The position numbers and the translations under genes were made by a program. A stretch of DNA of 64,000 nucleotides from Zhengitettix transpicula (taxonomy: Eukaryota; Arthropoda; Insecta; Orthoptera; Tetrigidae), in the NCBI GenBank assembly GCA_037074705.1, contig CM073590.1:180559246-180623245 (forward strand). Direction: 5' to 3'. Below the pieces are notes generated by a model, which saw nothing but the letters and a program-made list of their open reading frames with translations, was not told where the DNA came from and did no database searches. This document shows positions 24,215 through 36,500 of the stretch, one piece after another (position 1 is the stretch's first letter; each line of letters opens with the position of its first letter).

Positions 24215-27200
24215 CTTATGGAAAATTGGACAAGGTTTTAGTATTGGAGATATAAGATAATTTTTTTTTTATAAATGAAAGGAAACTTGTGCACTAAAGT
24301 CGTGTGGGTCAAATATTTGAATTTGTTTTGCGGAATTAATGAGCTTTAGCACCTGTCAAAAATTTATATATAAATGATTTTTGAGTTAAAAACTCTTGTG
24401 GTGACATCACTACCAACCATAAAGACAGAGATGGAAATTTTAAAAACAGCAAAAACAGCCAAAATATATGTCAAATAAATATATTTCTGAATCAGTGAGA
24501 TTAATAGTGTAGAAACGAAACTGAAAAAAAAGGAGAATTGTGTGACACAGCTGCACATTCAGTTGAATTGAGTTAAGTTGACAAAACTAAAAAACACAAT
24601 AACCTAGTCTGACATAACAGCACAATTCAGGTGAGTTTTGTCAACTGCATTGGGGCAGTTGTGTCACTCTAGGCTCTTGTGTTTTTTAGTTTTCTTAGAA
24701 CCTGAAGAAAGGAATAAGGTTTCCAGAAAAGTTGTGTGGTATTTATATCATCACTTCTTTTGTCTGTATTTGGCTATTTTTCTTATTATTAATAGTGTTG
24801 TATAATTGTGTATAATTTTGACCTCTTTAGCATTAGGGGGAGCACCCTTAAGGGTGGGGGTTGATGGGATATTACATAAGAATAATGTGAAAACAACAGA
24901 GATTGATGTCAAATCCATGTTATTGAAGTCACCGAGTTTAATTCTGACATTCAACATATCAGTTAAGTTTTATCTCGGCCCCTAATTTTAGGTGTAGAAA
25001 ACAAAGTTCCTTTTACAATCTTAAATACATGGAGCAAATTCTACCAAATTTTGTACATGTTACTTACTAATGAGGAACAAACGCTTGGGTAAAACACCGA
25101 TAAGGATGGATCCTTATTGGTGTTAGGGGTGTTTTACCCAAGCGTTTGTTCCTCGAAGGGGTATTTTAAAGAAATTCTAAATCTGTAATTATTAGCATCA
25201 AAAATGAAAAGTTTTCTGGGTCAGAGAGTTAGAAAGTTTCATTTTTGAAGCTGTCAATGCCTTATTTCAACCCTTAATAATGGGAGCACCCATAGGTGTT
25301 CGATCAGAATCATTTTATGTAAAAATATTGTAAAAATGACTGTGATTGCTATCTATTCTGTGGTAATTGAAGTTGTTAAGTTTAATTCAGACATTTAATT
25401 TTATTGTTAAGATATAGTTCATCCCCTAGGTGTACGGATTGGGCAGGCAGGTAGTGAAAGGTCATTTCATAGTAATCAGACAAAATCAAATGATATTGGT
25501 GTTGAACCTCTGGGGTTATTGAAGTCTGAGTTTAATTCTTACATTCAACATGCCAGTTAAGTTGAAGTTCAGTCCTCGAAGTGGGGGATAATGGTGAAAC
25601 TAATTTATGTGTACAATCTTAAATGTGTAAAGCAATGAGTACAAAATTGTGATCAGAGACTTGTTGGGTAAAACATGCCTAGAGTATATGGGTGGGGTCA
25701 TTTTTCACCCTCATTGGGTACAGGGAATATTTTTTACTTAACATACCGAGAGGAATTTTGTCTCTTTTAAGGTACTTGGAGTATATTTTACTCTCTTAAG
25801 TAACAGCTATTTTTGACACTATTAGGGTACTGGGAGTATCTTAAGATACCTTAAGTATTATATTTTTTTTACCCTCTGGCTATAATTGTTGTTATTTTAC
25901 TCTCTCTCAAGATTCCACAAATATTTTTTACTCTCTTGAGTTACCAGGAGTAGTTTCGTTAATATTCGGGTACCAGATATATTTTTGGCACTCTTAGGGT
26001 CAACCAAAGTGTTTTTTACTCTTCTGGTACTGAAAGTATTATAGATTCTATTAAGGTACCAGGCATGTTTTTCACACACTTAAGATACTGAGAGTATTTT
26101 TTATTCTCTTACTTTGTGTAATTTTGACTCTCTTTAGATACTGGAATTAATTTTGACTATGTTTAGGTTTTGGGAGTTTTTATTACTATCATAAGGTACC
26201 TGGGAGTATTTTTGACATTCACCTTACTGGAATAAATATTTGACACTGTTTTGGGAGTATAATTGACTCTTTTGAAGTACCATGAATATTTTTAAGTATC
26301 TTAGTGTACCAGAAGTATTATTGATACTTTTAAGGTATTAGAAGTAATTTTGACTCTCGTAGGTGTTACACATTCATAAAGAACCAGAAGTAAATTCGAG
26401 TCTCATAAGGTCCTAGGAGTATATTTCACTCTATAAGGATACAAGGAATATTTTTGAATCTCTTAACTCTATTAGAGTAGGAGAGTCTTTTAGGTTCTCT
26501 CAATGCACCAGAGAATTCTCCCAAGATTTCGTGACTCGAGTGTGGTACAGTGGGTCGTCATACCAGTTATGATTAAATTAACATTCTGCAAATATGGTAT
26601 GGGTTGTGAAATTCATGTTAAAAATCGTGACAGTCTCTATAATGGTTAAACCACATAAGAGATTAATGTCAAATTAATACTTTTCAGTGCATATATAAAT
26701 TAATAGCCGGACTCCCAGCTTGTTATATGATACTATTGACTTATTTGTCGACTGTGTAGTATTTGCGTGGCCAGATTGTATATATTTCTTGTTATTTTTG
26801 TCTCACAAATTACATGAACATCAATATGAATATGAGTTCTCTTAAAGTATAATAAGTAAAACTATATATTCACAAGATCCCATTACAAAGACTGGTTTCA
26901 ATAGGACTGTAATAATGTAGTGTCCTTTACAATATTTTATATCCCTATATACTTCTTAATGCTTTGTAAGTGATCAAATGGTGAAAGTTATAACCTCAAT
27001 GAATCTTGAATAACACACCTTGGCCTACCATATCCTGCGAGACTCATGATAAGGAAATTGGACCAAAAATGACAACCATGTCTCATACTTGTGATAATCC
27101 ATGGTTGGATACGTGACTGGTTATCTTATTGATTTATCAAATCTTAAATGTATGGAAAGGAGTTAATCTCTTTATATTATATACTTCACTAAAATAAGTA

Positions 27201-27508
27201 TTTTTTAATTTTACAAACTTAAAGTAGATCAAATTTGATAACATATCAAGTAATTGTTTCATTGGTATAATATTTAAGTTATTTGAATTCTTCAATTTTA
27301 TTAATATTTTAGGTTTTTTCCTCTTTTCATCCTTGTGATGGGAATATTAACACCATTAACATCTGGTGTCCTGAGCAGTGCAGCAGTGGCCTTTGTGTAT
27401 CGTGCTTCTTCCATGCAAATGGCTCCTCTGTATGCACTCATTTGGGGAGTTGGGCAAACTTTCCTTGCTGCTTGCATAGGATTTACCAGAATTCTTGCCA
27501 CTCTGTAA
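22444..27508 (+). CDS. TMEM170A: TMEM170 family three-pass membrane protein, three coding exons (129 aa)
   Basis: Coding exons 22444-22531, 22910-23015 and 27313-27508 total 390 nt including TAA, with phases 1 and 2 joining cleanly. The hallmark MWYQVFLWALFSS opens exon 2. Three hydrophobic segments lie at about residues 33-58, 66-95 and 102-129, separated by a basic RKHIYGK turn. The protein ends in TRILATL, as TMEM170 proteins typically do. Known roles, for the human A paralogue, are in ER sheet/tubule balance and nuclear envelope and pore formation. Here only family membership is shown. The insect-like N-terminus has VMGLSPEDPLNTFAE. The chosen ATG gives a family-sized protein; an in-frame ATG at 22300 would add 48 residues. 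Confidence 0.92.
22910..23015 (+). CDS. TMEM170A: TMEM170 coding exon 2 (TM1)
   Basis: Completes Glu30, then MWYQVFLWALFSSIFVHVV and the rest of TM1, ending RKHIYGK. Acceptor tttcctag, donor gtaagt. Confidence 0.94.
23165..23455. repeat. Foldback repeat, two arms
   Basis: Minus-oriented arm about 23165-23290 and plus-oriented arm about 23330-23455, same family as at 5.1 kb. Landmarks: tagttttcttag, ttccagaaac and gtatttatatcatca. In TMEM170 intron 2. Confidence 0.8.
23510..23720. repeat. Copy of the ttgtggcttacctgaa repeat family
   Basis: Shares ataattgcaatattggtatg, ggttgtggcttacctgaaag and gaggctctcagcctc with copies at about 50790-50980 and 56634-56980. Confidence 0.8.
23741..24178. repeat. 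Partial tandem duplication of a ~60-bp segment around a tRNA-like insert
   Basis: A segment with aatcgaatgtgact and ccaaattagtt occurs at about 23741-23807 and again at 24114-24178, about 370 bp apart. The duplicated length is too great for a normal target-site duplication. Confidence 0.65.
23922..23994 (+). tRNA. Degenerate tRNA-like sequence (tRNA pseudogene or SINE head)
   Basis: 73 nt that fold as a tRNA. The acceptor stem gaccttg/ctaggtc has 6 of 7 pairs; box A is tgactgagatgg with A14 and G18G19. The anticodon arm tctgt-gtactta-gcaga has five pairs, T33 and would-be anticodon ACT; box B is ggttcaaatac. The D stem is largely unpaired and the T stem has a mismatch, so it is not a working tRNA. 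No intact SINE tail was defined. Confidence 0.6.
24177..24213. repeat. (TA)n microsatellite
   Basis: TA run of about 37 bp at the right edge of the duplicated segment. Confidence 0.95.
24570..24795 (+). repeat. Foldback-family copy with best-preserved CTGAAGA core
   Basis: Plus strand: ctcttgtgttttttagtttt, then cctgaagaaagg, ggtttccagaaaagttgtg, gtatttatatcatcac. A shorter inverted part lies just left (about 24570-24630). Confidence 0.8.
24800..25660. repeat. Degenerate array of ~200-450-bp units
   Basis: Phrases of the type attgaagtc...gagtttaattctgacatt recur near 24920, 25368 and 25524, and gggtaaaaca recurs near 25087 and 25657. In TMEM170 intron 2. Confidence 0.55.
25072..25154. repeat. 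Perfect inverted repeat, 27-bp arms, 29-nt loop
   Basis: Arms 25072-25098 (begins gaggaacaaacgcttggg) and 25128-25154 (ends cccaagcgtttgttcctc) are exact complements. Confidence 0.95.
25670..26510. repeat. Degenerate short-period tandem array
   Basis: About twenty diverged units of roughly 30-45 bp built on ggtactgggagtatttttga plus ctctctta. Only the theme is conserved, so the array is old. Fills the middle of TMEM170 intron 2. Confidence 0.75.
27313..27508 (+). CDS. TMEM170A: TMEM170 coding exon 3 (TM2, TM3, C-terminus)
   Basis: Residues 65-129 with LVMGILTPLTSGVLSSAAVA (TM2) and YALIWGVGQTFLAACIGF (TM3), then TRILATL and TAA. Acceptor attttag. Confidence 0.95.
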
Positions 27509-29760
27509 CTAGATTTAATAATTTATACTTTTAATGATATGTTCCTAATATATTACAATTTGGCAGCTTCCATTATTTTTATTTTTGTATTAAAAGAGGT
27601 CATAATTAAATTTTTATATCAAGATAATTTAAAGTATAAAATAGTTTAATTCAGTTTCTGAATCTTTTTATACATGATTGTAGAACTACTTCAGTAATTT
27701 TAAATAATTGGAGAGATGTCAGATGGAGTTTTATTCATACTGATAACAATGAATAATAATAATAATAATTACTATATCATACATGGGAACTTGTTAATAT
27801 CATATTGTTCAATTTCTAAATTATATTTAAAAACTGTTATTAAATGTTTAAAGACTTGATTTATTTCTTGTTTTGTATAACACTTGTAAAAATAATGCAA
27901 GAGAATGTTATGTAATGCACCAAAACATATATTTAACTGTGATATTACAATGAAATTCCTTTTGTATAACATTATGTTCAACAATAAGCCAAAGATTATG
28001 GTGCATGTATTTGAGTAGAATTGAAAAGCCTTTACATTATGTGCCATTTTTCTGGTGAATATTTTTTATTTAACTGCACAATTTGTACTTCTCTTTTTCA
28101 CATAAAGCATTATTTGTACTTATAGTTTTAAATATATTGGCACATATAGTATTTAATATTTGATTCTTGTATATAATGCTCTGTAAATATGTATCATTGT
28201 ACAAAGGTATTGTATGATATATTTTTATGACTGTGGCCAATGGATGCTTACTTGAGTAGTTATCTCAAGTAATTTTTTTTATATGTTTGAAAATAGTTGT
28301 GTGTATACTATAATACTATGTAGTTGCTCATTTGTAAGAGTTTTTATAATTTTTCGTGTTTTGGAACCCTCAATATAAAATGCCTGGTTATATCTTAGTT
28401 GAGTTTAATATTTTTATGACATTAGGAGAGTTGAATTTTATTATTTTTTGGTATGATTTGAATGCAAAGAATATTTACTAAATTTAATAAAATGAATGAG
28501 ATTAATTTTTTGTATTAAATATCTAAGTACTTATATTGATGTTAAAATATTTAGAAAAGACATTGAAACATTGGACACTTAAAATAGAAATAGATAAAAT
28601 ATAATTCTAAATATCAGTTTTATTTATTACTAGCCTGAGTATTTATTTATCCCAATATAATATAAAACAGAAAAAGGAATTAATTTGAAACTGATCTCTT
28701 GGTCATTAAGAATATTTTATAATTAACCCTTTCTCACATTACCACGTGAACTGAACAAAGGACTTAACTAGCATTGGAAATGTGACTGTTCATCTCAACA
28801 ACAGGGGGAAAAAAGTGGGTTATGCAGTAATGTGGATCATTCCCCCTTCCCTTCTCAATACGTTTACCATGCCGATGAAGCTCAATTAACTTTAACTTCA
28901 TAGTGTATGTTAGTATTCAACTCGGTAACCCCAAAATCTACAGATTCAACAATAATCTAATTTTTTACAGCCCAACTCCTAACAGAGCTCCACTCTCTAG
29001 CCATTAGGTGTTGAATTTAGACTTAAACTACATTGAGAGTGACACCATTAATCTGATTAGTTTATGAAATGGAGAAAAATCTTAGGACGTGAACTAAGCA
29101 AGTCTAGCTGATCTGAAGTCACTGGGAAATAGGACTGTGTAGCTCAGATACTCATATTTGATTCTTTCATTATATATTTGGATTTGAATGTATCAAGTAA
29201 TAATGTACTAACTCAACTTTCGAGACTATTTGATTTACTCCCAGCACACCTTGCTATCTTGACTCTAATCCGAATCTTCCTAACCCGAAAAATTCTGCCT
29301 TATCGCTTCGTTTGTAAATCCTTGAGACGATTTACTTTCCAGAAGCGTTACAATACATGACGCTGAGTGTGATATTACAGTTTCGGCAGCCTTTCACACT
29401 CTGAAGATACTTTCACATCAAACGTGGGGAAAAGTATTTATTAGATTTAGAAACAGTCCTGAAAGTGAGTGGAGACAAAATAAAATAAAAGCTTTTCGGG
29501 TGTAATGAAAATAATGTAAATGTTGATAAGAGAAACAATTATAATTTTAACAATAGAACTGCGAGTCGATAATGGTACAGATTGTTTCTTCATGCTATCG
29601 AAGGTGAAAGTTTTCTGGCACGAATCATCTCTTCGTACCATAGAGTAAACGCCATATCAACAGGTGAAGGAAGGGGTCAATAGCGTAAACAAAGTGCTCG
29701 CGAAATGGTATTAGAAAAAAGAGAAAATGAGGATTCCCCGTTATGTTCACTTATAATTAT
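27509..29760. other. TMEM170 3' UTR and flanking intergenic DNA
   Basis: AT-rich, with AATAAA motifs and an (aat)n tract near 27750. No further gene recognised. Confidence 0.5.
28486..28491 (+). promoter_or_regulatory. Possible TMEM170 poly(A) signal
   Basis: AATAAA about 980 nt after the TMEM170 stop. Others occur nearby, so the true 3' end is undecided. Confidence 0.25.
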
Positions 29761-29769
29761 TATTAATTT

Positions 29770-30385
29770 TGTTCTTGGGCTGTATCGAGACCATGACCGC
29801 ACTAAATTGCAGGGTAAGGAAACGGAATTAGTGAAAATTTAATCAGACATAATATTAATTTCTGCTCAATTGGAAGCAAACTTTTCAAATCGAGGCGTCA
29901 AAAAATTTCCTGTCTTGAAGAAGCAACTTGAAAATCACAGATGTTCTCAACCCTTTTTGACAAGCAAGGTGTCGGAAGTTTATCCGATTTAATCGAGAAA
30001 TATCAACTCAGCTTTCAGAACTAAAAAATTTCACTCCTCGCACAATTTACTGCATCACCTTTGTTACAAGTGTAGACAGAAGAATTTTCTGCCTGCGTGA
30101 CTGAACATTTTAACGAAGACTAGTCAATACTTGAACTTGAATTAATAGATTTGATTCTAAAATCAATTTCAACGAAACAAATCTGGCCACTCCTACTAAC
30201 AAAAATATTCAGAGTGTGAAGACTTTGTTCAGATCACGCTAACGGTTCGGATATGCTTTTTCGAACATGAATTTCTTTTTAAAAAAGAAACAAATCCAAA
30301 AGCATAAACTCTGACAATCGCCTCGATAATTGCGTCCGAATGGCAGTGACAAACTCTCCAGAAAAGTGGCGCTTGCAATGGATTT
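29770..30385 (+). pseudogene. hAT-family transposase relic
   Basis: Broken frames read KLQGKETELVK near 29805, FSNRGVKKFPVLKKQLEN near 29890, and near the end AFSNMNFFLKKK followed, after a frameshift, by DNRLDNCVRMAVTNSPEKW. These match the middle and C-terminal (hAT dimerisation) parts of host-gene-like hAT transposases. Many stops. Confidence 0.65.
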
Positions 30386-30389
30386 TTTT

Positions 30390-33281
30390 TTTCTAATTCT
30401 TTTATTCTGTATTGAATTAAACCAATCAGAATAGGTTAAAGAAGCGGTGCAACCAAAGACATGATATATATTTCTCTTTGGATGCAACCAAAAACTACTT
30501 TCAAGTGGTATCGGAAAGCTTGTCCAGCGGTGAACCAAATGTATAGAAAAGCGCGGTAACTATGTTGAAAAATGATATCCATTAAAATTGTGTACTCTTG
30601 TGTTAAAAAATTAAAAAAAACCTTGAAAATGCTGGTACTTATAGACTTACCCCTTATATATATATATATATTCGGACGCCCAGGTATTGTAGGAAACAGT
30701 CAGCGTGTCGTAAGAATGTGGAGTTTTTCAGACGGTATTATTGTCGGCAATGTGTAATGTTGAAAGCGGAGAAGAAATGGACGGTTAGAGTCTGCGATAC
30801 AAACTAAACGGAGAAGGTTGGCCTGTGTCTTTGATACGGGTGGATCGGAAAAAGTTATTGTATGTGACAGTTAGACAGTGAGGACTCCTTGTTAGGATTG
30901 CTTAAAAACCATGTTAACGAGTCTGCAAGTAAGAGTCGCCGAATGAAAAGTCTTATTAAGATTATTGGCGTTAGAAATTGAAGGAGGGATGTGTAAATTG
31001 TAGGGAAACTTGTACTGGCTGTTGTCGAACTGACATCATTGATAGAATTCATAGTGAGTTGAATCGAACTGTTATTTGGAAAGTGTAATTCCAATTCGAA
31101 ATTATTAGTTTGCCGAAATATTTGGAGATCAACAGAGGTTTATCTGTGGTAGTTTAGGCATGCAATCGCATATGCTGATTTATGTTGCGTAGAAAGTGTC
31201 ATACCATGTCCTGCTTAATTAAAGTCCTTTAAATAATTTGTGAAAATATAAAATAATTGGTGAAATGTATGATTCGTGTGATACGAGAACAGCTTCGATG
31301 TCTGATATGCACAAAAATTTGTTGTAAACCTGGTATAATATTTCGTACCGTCAGATTTATACAAATTTCTTGTTAGTAATACTAAAGTAAATTCAGCTTA
31401 ATTCGTTATAATCTTTTTGGTTTCTAAATTTGGTTTTATCATTGCGGGTTACTATTACTGTTAGACGCCCGATGAGAAACCCTGAAGATTTAAAATTTCC
31501 CATCAATGCCGTGACATTTATGTAAAGAGTTTGCGTATAAAAACTAATTAAATGTCAATTGTAATAAATGTTTCTGTATTTAAAATTTGATTAGTTGTAG
31601 TTTTTTCATTTACAAAATCATCAACAGTTAATAGATCCTTTAATCCATAGTTAAATAAATTCGATTCTCCTAAATAGATTACCGCATTAATTGGTACCAC
31701 ATCGTGGGGTTTTGATTTTAGTATATTATTGGCATTGCAGTTTGTGGCTTTGTTTTCTTCTAACTTGATTATTTCAATTTATATAAATGAAACTACAATT
31801 AGAGCAGACAGACTAGCACTTCTTACGCATTAGGATAATGTAAAATCGTAAAAATAAGGAGGGACAAGATATGGATCTTTCAATCGCAACGCAACAAAAG
31901 CAGGTGTTACATGAATATCAGTTTTGATTACATAGTATAAAACAGCATAACAATAACGTTTGCCATACCAAAATAACTTTTTGTGCTCAATACACTGATG
32001 CAAATAAAAATATGTTACTGTTAATACTATCTATAAATAAGCACCAAATTTGGGGAAAAAAGTTATTGCGTTATATGAATACAATAATATAACAAAATAA
32101 CTGCAACTTTTCAAAAATATTCAGTAGGCAATATGAACCAACAAAATACTATAATTGTCAATATAGTGTATAATAAATTAAATTTTGTTTTATAAATCTC
32201 ATAATAGTATATAGCAGAATCGGACAAAAGAATAAAAAAGACAACTCATCATCTGTAGGTCTACATGGGTCAGCTAATTGTTATAACTGAATTGGATATA
32301 AAGGGACCTTTATTTGTGTAATTCGTATTCTCAATACTGTCATGTCTCGGAAAAGTGGATCACAGTGGTACATTAGATGAACGTAGTGTAAAAAGCACGG
32401 GACGAGGCTTATCGAAAAAAAAATGGAATAGAGAACTCGAGAAATCACTGTGAGACTTCGGACAAAAGCGATAGATGTAGTGAAATATTTTAAGTGTACA
32501 TGACATACGGCAAAACCATTTGATATATAGCACAAGGAATTGAATAAAGCGGAAGGGATTAACTAAACTAAATTGTCCAATCTAGAGGACTGCAGAAATA
32601 CGATTCGGAATATAGGGGTCTATAGGGAAACATATATATATAATACAACATATGATTATTTGTTTTCATTGTCATAAACATTCATACATTGTACTGATTT
32701 GAAAACCAATCAATTATTATCATACAAGGAAATGTCATGAAACTGTCATTTTAAGAAAATATGTATATGGATGAACGATATAAAAAGACGGATTCATCTA
32801 ATTAGTTTACATGCATTTCTCATTAATTTATATAATATTTTGACTTGTTCTACTCTCTGTATAAAGAACCAAATAAAACTACTATACTATAACTCCAAGT
32901 AGAAGTTCTCTGATAGTTTAATAATTACGTACCGGTGCAATATTATGTAATTATAGTTCAAATAACTATTTGTATCGTAGAACATGTTAAAAAAAACTAG
33001 TTGAAGTTTATGTTGGGACCAAATGTACCGCGTAGGAGGGTATTTAAGCAGGAAGTGTTTCTCAACATGTGTATTGTCTACAGGTTTTGCAGCAGGTGAC
33101 GATGTATCCAAAATATAGTGACATGGGACTCACCGTTGAAATGTCTAAAGCATTGTGAATGACTTACCTATGCGTCTATATATAGTGTGTTTGTAATGGG
33201 TTGAATGTCGGCACCTATTCGTTGATTTGAAAAAAAAAGTGAACTTTTAATGTTTACTTTTTAAAGTTTATAACAAATATC
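30390..33281. other. Intergenic DNA and RELCH 5' region; no other gene seen
   Basis: No recognisable exon or element. The last part must include the RELCH promoter or 5' UTR unless an upstream exon exists. An in-frame TGA lies at 33240. Confidence 0.5.
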
Positions 33282-33528
33282 ATGGCTAATCTTTTTGAAG
33301 ACATTAATGAAACTAATGCCAACAATTATAAAAACATCGCTATAATTAATGATATTAGTTACTCCGATATTGCAACAAAATTACTCAAAGACAATTTGTT
33401 GCTGACAGCACTCGAATTTTATACCGAACTTGCAGAAGCTGGAAGAGAAATTCCAAAATTAAAGGAATTTTTTTCAAATCCTGGAAATTTCGAACAAGTT
33501 ACAGCACGACCAGAAATATCATCATTAA
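33282..33528 (+). CDS. RELCH: RELCH coding exon 1 (LisH)
   Basis: Residues 1-82 plus one base; LisH around IATKLLKDNLLLTALEFYTE and the conserved FFSNPGNFEQ. Donor gttagt is weak but required by phase. Confidence 0.93.
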
Positions 33529-36500
33529 GTTAGTAATAATATTTGTTATTAATTAACTTCCTTTTTACATTTATATATTCCACATATATGCAGTAAACAA
33601 TTTATTCCATTTGATTTATTTTAAATTTAAGCTATTTTGATTTTTTTATGTTATTGTTGGATATTAAAATAATAAATCTTGGAGTAACTTTATATTGAAT
33701 GTTTTTTGCTGGAAACCAACTTGATAATTAGCATATGATATTTGTCAATTTGTCATCTCTTCATATATGTAAATAAGAAATTGACACTAGCAGAAATTGC
33801 TTTGGCACTCTGTTTTCAATATATTTTATAATATAACAAAATTTTAAATAATATTTCTTTTAACTTTTCTGGTTATAGGAAGATCTTCTAGTCAGGTAAC
33901 TCTTGATTCCCTTGATCTTACACGATACTCAGAAGATGGAGAGCGTGGTATTGACGAAAGAGTTGCAATTTTGGAGTTCGAACTACGAAAAGCAAAAGAA
34001 ACCATTAATGCCCTACGTGCTAATTTAACCGTTGCAACAGGTGTGTATGTACTTGTTTGACATTTCTTAACTATTACAAAGTAAATATAATGTTTCTCGA
34101 ATTTTAATTTATTTATTTTAAAAACAAATACAGTGGAAAAGTAAACCAAACCTTTCAAGAAAATATTGTTAATATTAAGTTCATGTTGTAGGTATGATAA
34201 AAAATTACAATTTTAAATGATTTTTAAACAATAATTACATAAATTTAATTAAATTTTTTAATTTTGGGGTTTAAATTGATAGAGTTAATGGCTCACAGTT
34301 TGAGTCGTTGAGTTGTGAGCAAGTTTCTCGAGTCGTGGGCGAGAGTCTAGAATTGAGCCTTTGAAGAACTCTTGGGGCACGAATTAAAAGTTGATTCAGC
34401 GAGTTGAAGAAAGATTTGACTCTGGATCTGAATTGATAAAATTATGAGTGGCACTCTCCAAGAATTAATAAACAATAACACATTATAAATTTTGAAGGGA
34501 TTATAAAATAATCAAGAATGAAACTTAATTTTGATTCGTTATTCTTACAACTTCTCAACATCCATAGTTAACATATTATTCCCAGCATTTTTTGTCCTTT
34601 TGATGTTGATCATTTTGTTCAATCTCATGAATATTTTTTTTATGTTTTCAAATAACCAACTCGCTCCCATATAAACATAAACAGCTTTAATTTATTAGAT
34701 TATGTACAATGAATATGCAAAATAAATTTTATCCAGATATACTGTTTGCATTGTACATAACATTGAAAATTATTCAACGCCTTACCTGTGTCGAATGTTT
34801 TGTTTCCAATAAATCCCGAAAGGTTGGCTAGGACAGGGTCAATGCCCTAACCCAGGGAATACTGTGGTGCTGTATGGTAACCAATCTATATTTAGAAGGA
34901 ACTGTTGGTTTTCTCAGAATATACAATTGGAGAATTTACAGTTAGAGAGAAAACATTTTGAGTTCTTGACTCTATAAGACAACTTGGCAACTTGGAAGAG
35001 GATAGGTTAAACTCTCGAGAGTTCACCTTCATCATCTGTACATCGCCTTCACCGATTAATAGTGGTACAGGAAGTGGGATTTCATTTCGAATCAGCCGTT
35101 CAGCTTGTCAGGTATGTATTTTTAAAAATATTTGTCTAATTGAAGAGCGAAATTTGCCAATATGTTTGGAAATCAATATTTTATCATTTTCCTTTAAATT
35201 TATTAAAGGAGACTATTTTAAATAAATTTTCAATTTTTAACTTCTCATATTTTGTTTATATATTATACATATGAATTTTAACACGTTATTTGTTAGGTAA
35301 ACTTTTTTTTGTCTCAATCATCTAAAACAAAATCAAAATATGTACAATCAATATTTTTACATAGTATACCGATTGTCAGAATTACCTTGTCTTAGTAAAT
35401 GTTGCAATGCCTTTTATTTACTTCCCTCAAATAGGTTGTTAATTTATTTAGAAATTAACTTCTTGTTCTTATTAATGTCTGCATATTATTATTTTAAGGA
35501 AACTTGTTGCCATTTTTATCAGAAATTACTTTATTAAAAATGTGTTTAAATACACAAAATGTTTCTCGCTATCTTTTGTAGGATTGTCAGGTTTTGAAAT
35601 TAACTTTAAATGACATTTTTAAGCAATACTAATTATACATATTTCAAACTTGAAAAATATTCTTAATCTAGTAGCAAAGCATTTGTACAGGGCACTGCCA
35701 CAATGAAGATGTGGCTTACAAGGAACAGGGTAGAACACCTTTTCCGCATATAACATAATTGCAGTAATTATACTGTATATATGCCAAAAGTTTATTTACT
35801 TTCTATAAAATTTTCTTAAATACATATTTGCAAATTTCACACTTTTATCTTTCACATTTCATACCGAATATTACATTTATTTATAGATTTTTAATCTGTT
35901 GTCAGATAAAATGCCAGATTCCTGATTGAAATCACTCAGATCAACAATTTGGTATTATTTTGAGAAGATGGATAAAACATGAAAATGCCGAAACAGCAAT
36001 ACAGACTGCCATGTCATCAAGGTCAATAAGCAACCTTTGTTGACACTTGCAAACAAGACATCTGACAGTTGCCATTTAACAATTGTCATATGTTGAGATA
36101 AATAATTATTCTTTGCAAACTGCCCACTCAGAATACAAAATGTTATATCTGACTGTGTACGAGCTTTGTTTCTTGTAGTGTCTTGTTGTTCATGTCAGTG
36201 TTAGATGCAGTTAAGTTTCATGTGTTCCAAGATCAACAGCTCGTGTGCTCTGTGTATTATTGATTGATCCACGATTCTCTCTCAATATCATACAATCGGT
36301 CTCAGTCTCTCTTAGCATCCTCATCCTCAATAGAATCTCCATCAGGTTATTCAGGTGTCAAATCAATGTATGGCTCTGATTCTAACACATATACTAAATA
36401 TGCGATCATAGGCGTATCCTCTATATTTAACGAGAACAATGCTGGGTTACCCTTCCACACCTGAACTCCACACCCAGTATATAAAGCATTTCTCAACAAT

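Noticed and set aside
30239..30538. 99-codon minus ORF
   Set aside because: Antisense shadow of the hAT C-terminal relic on the plus strand.
34992..35225. 77-codon ORF in RELCH intron 2 as an extra exon
   Set aside because: Exons 2 and 3 join in phase and match RELCH order without it; no similarity to RELCH.
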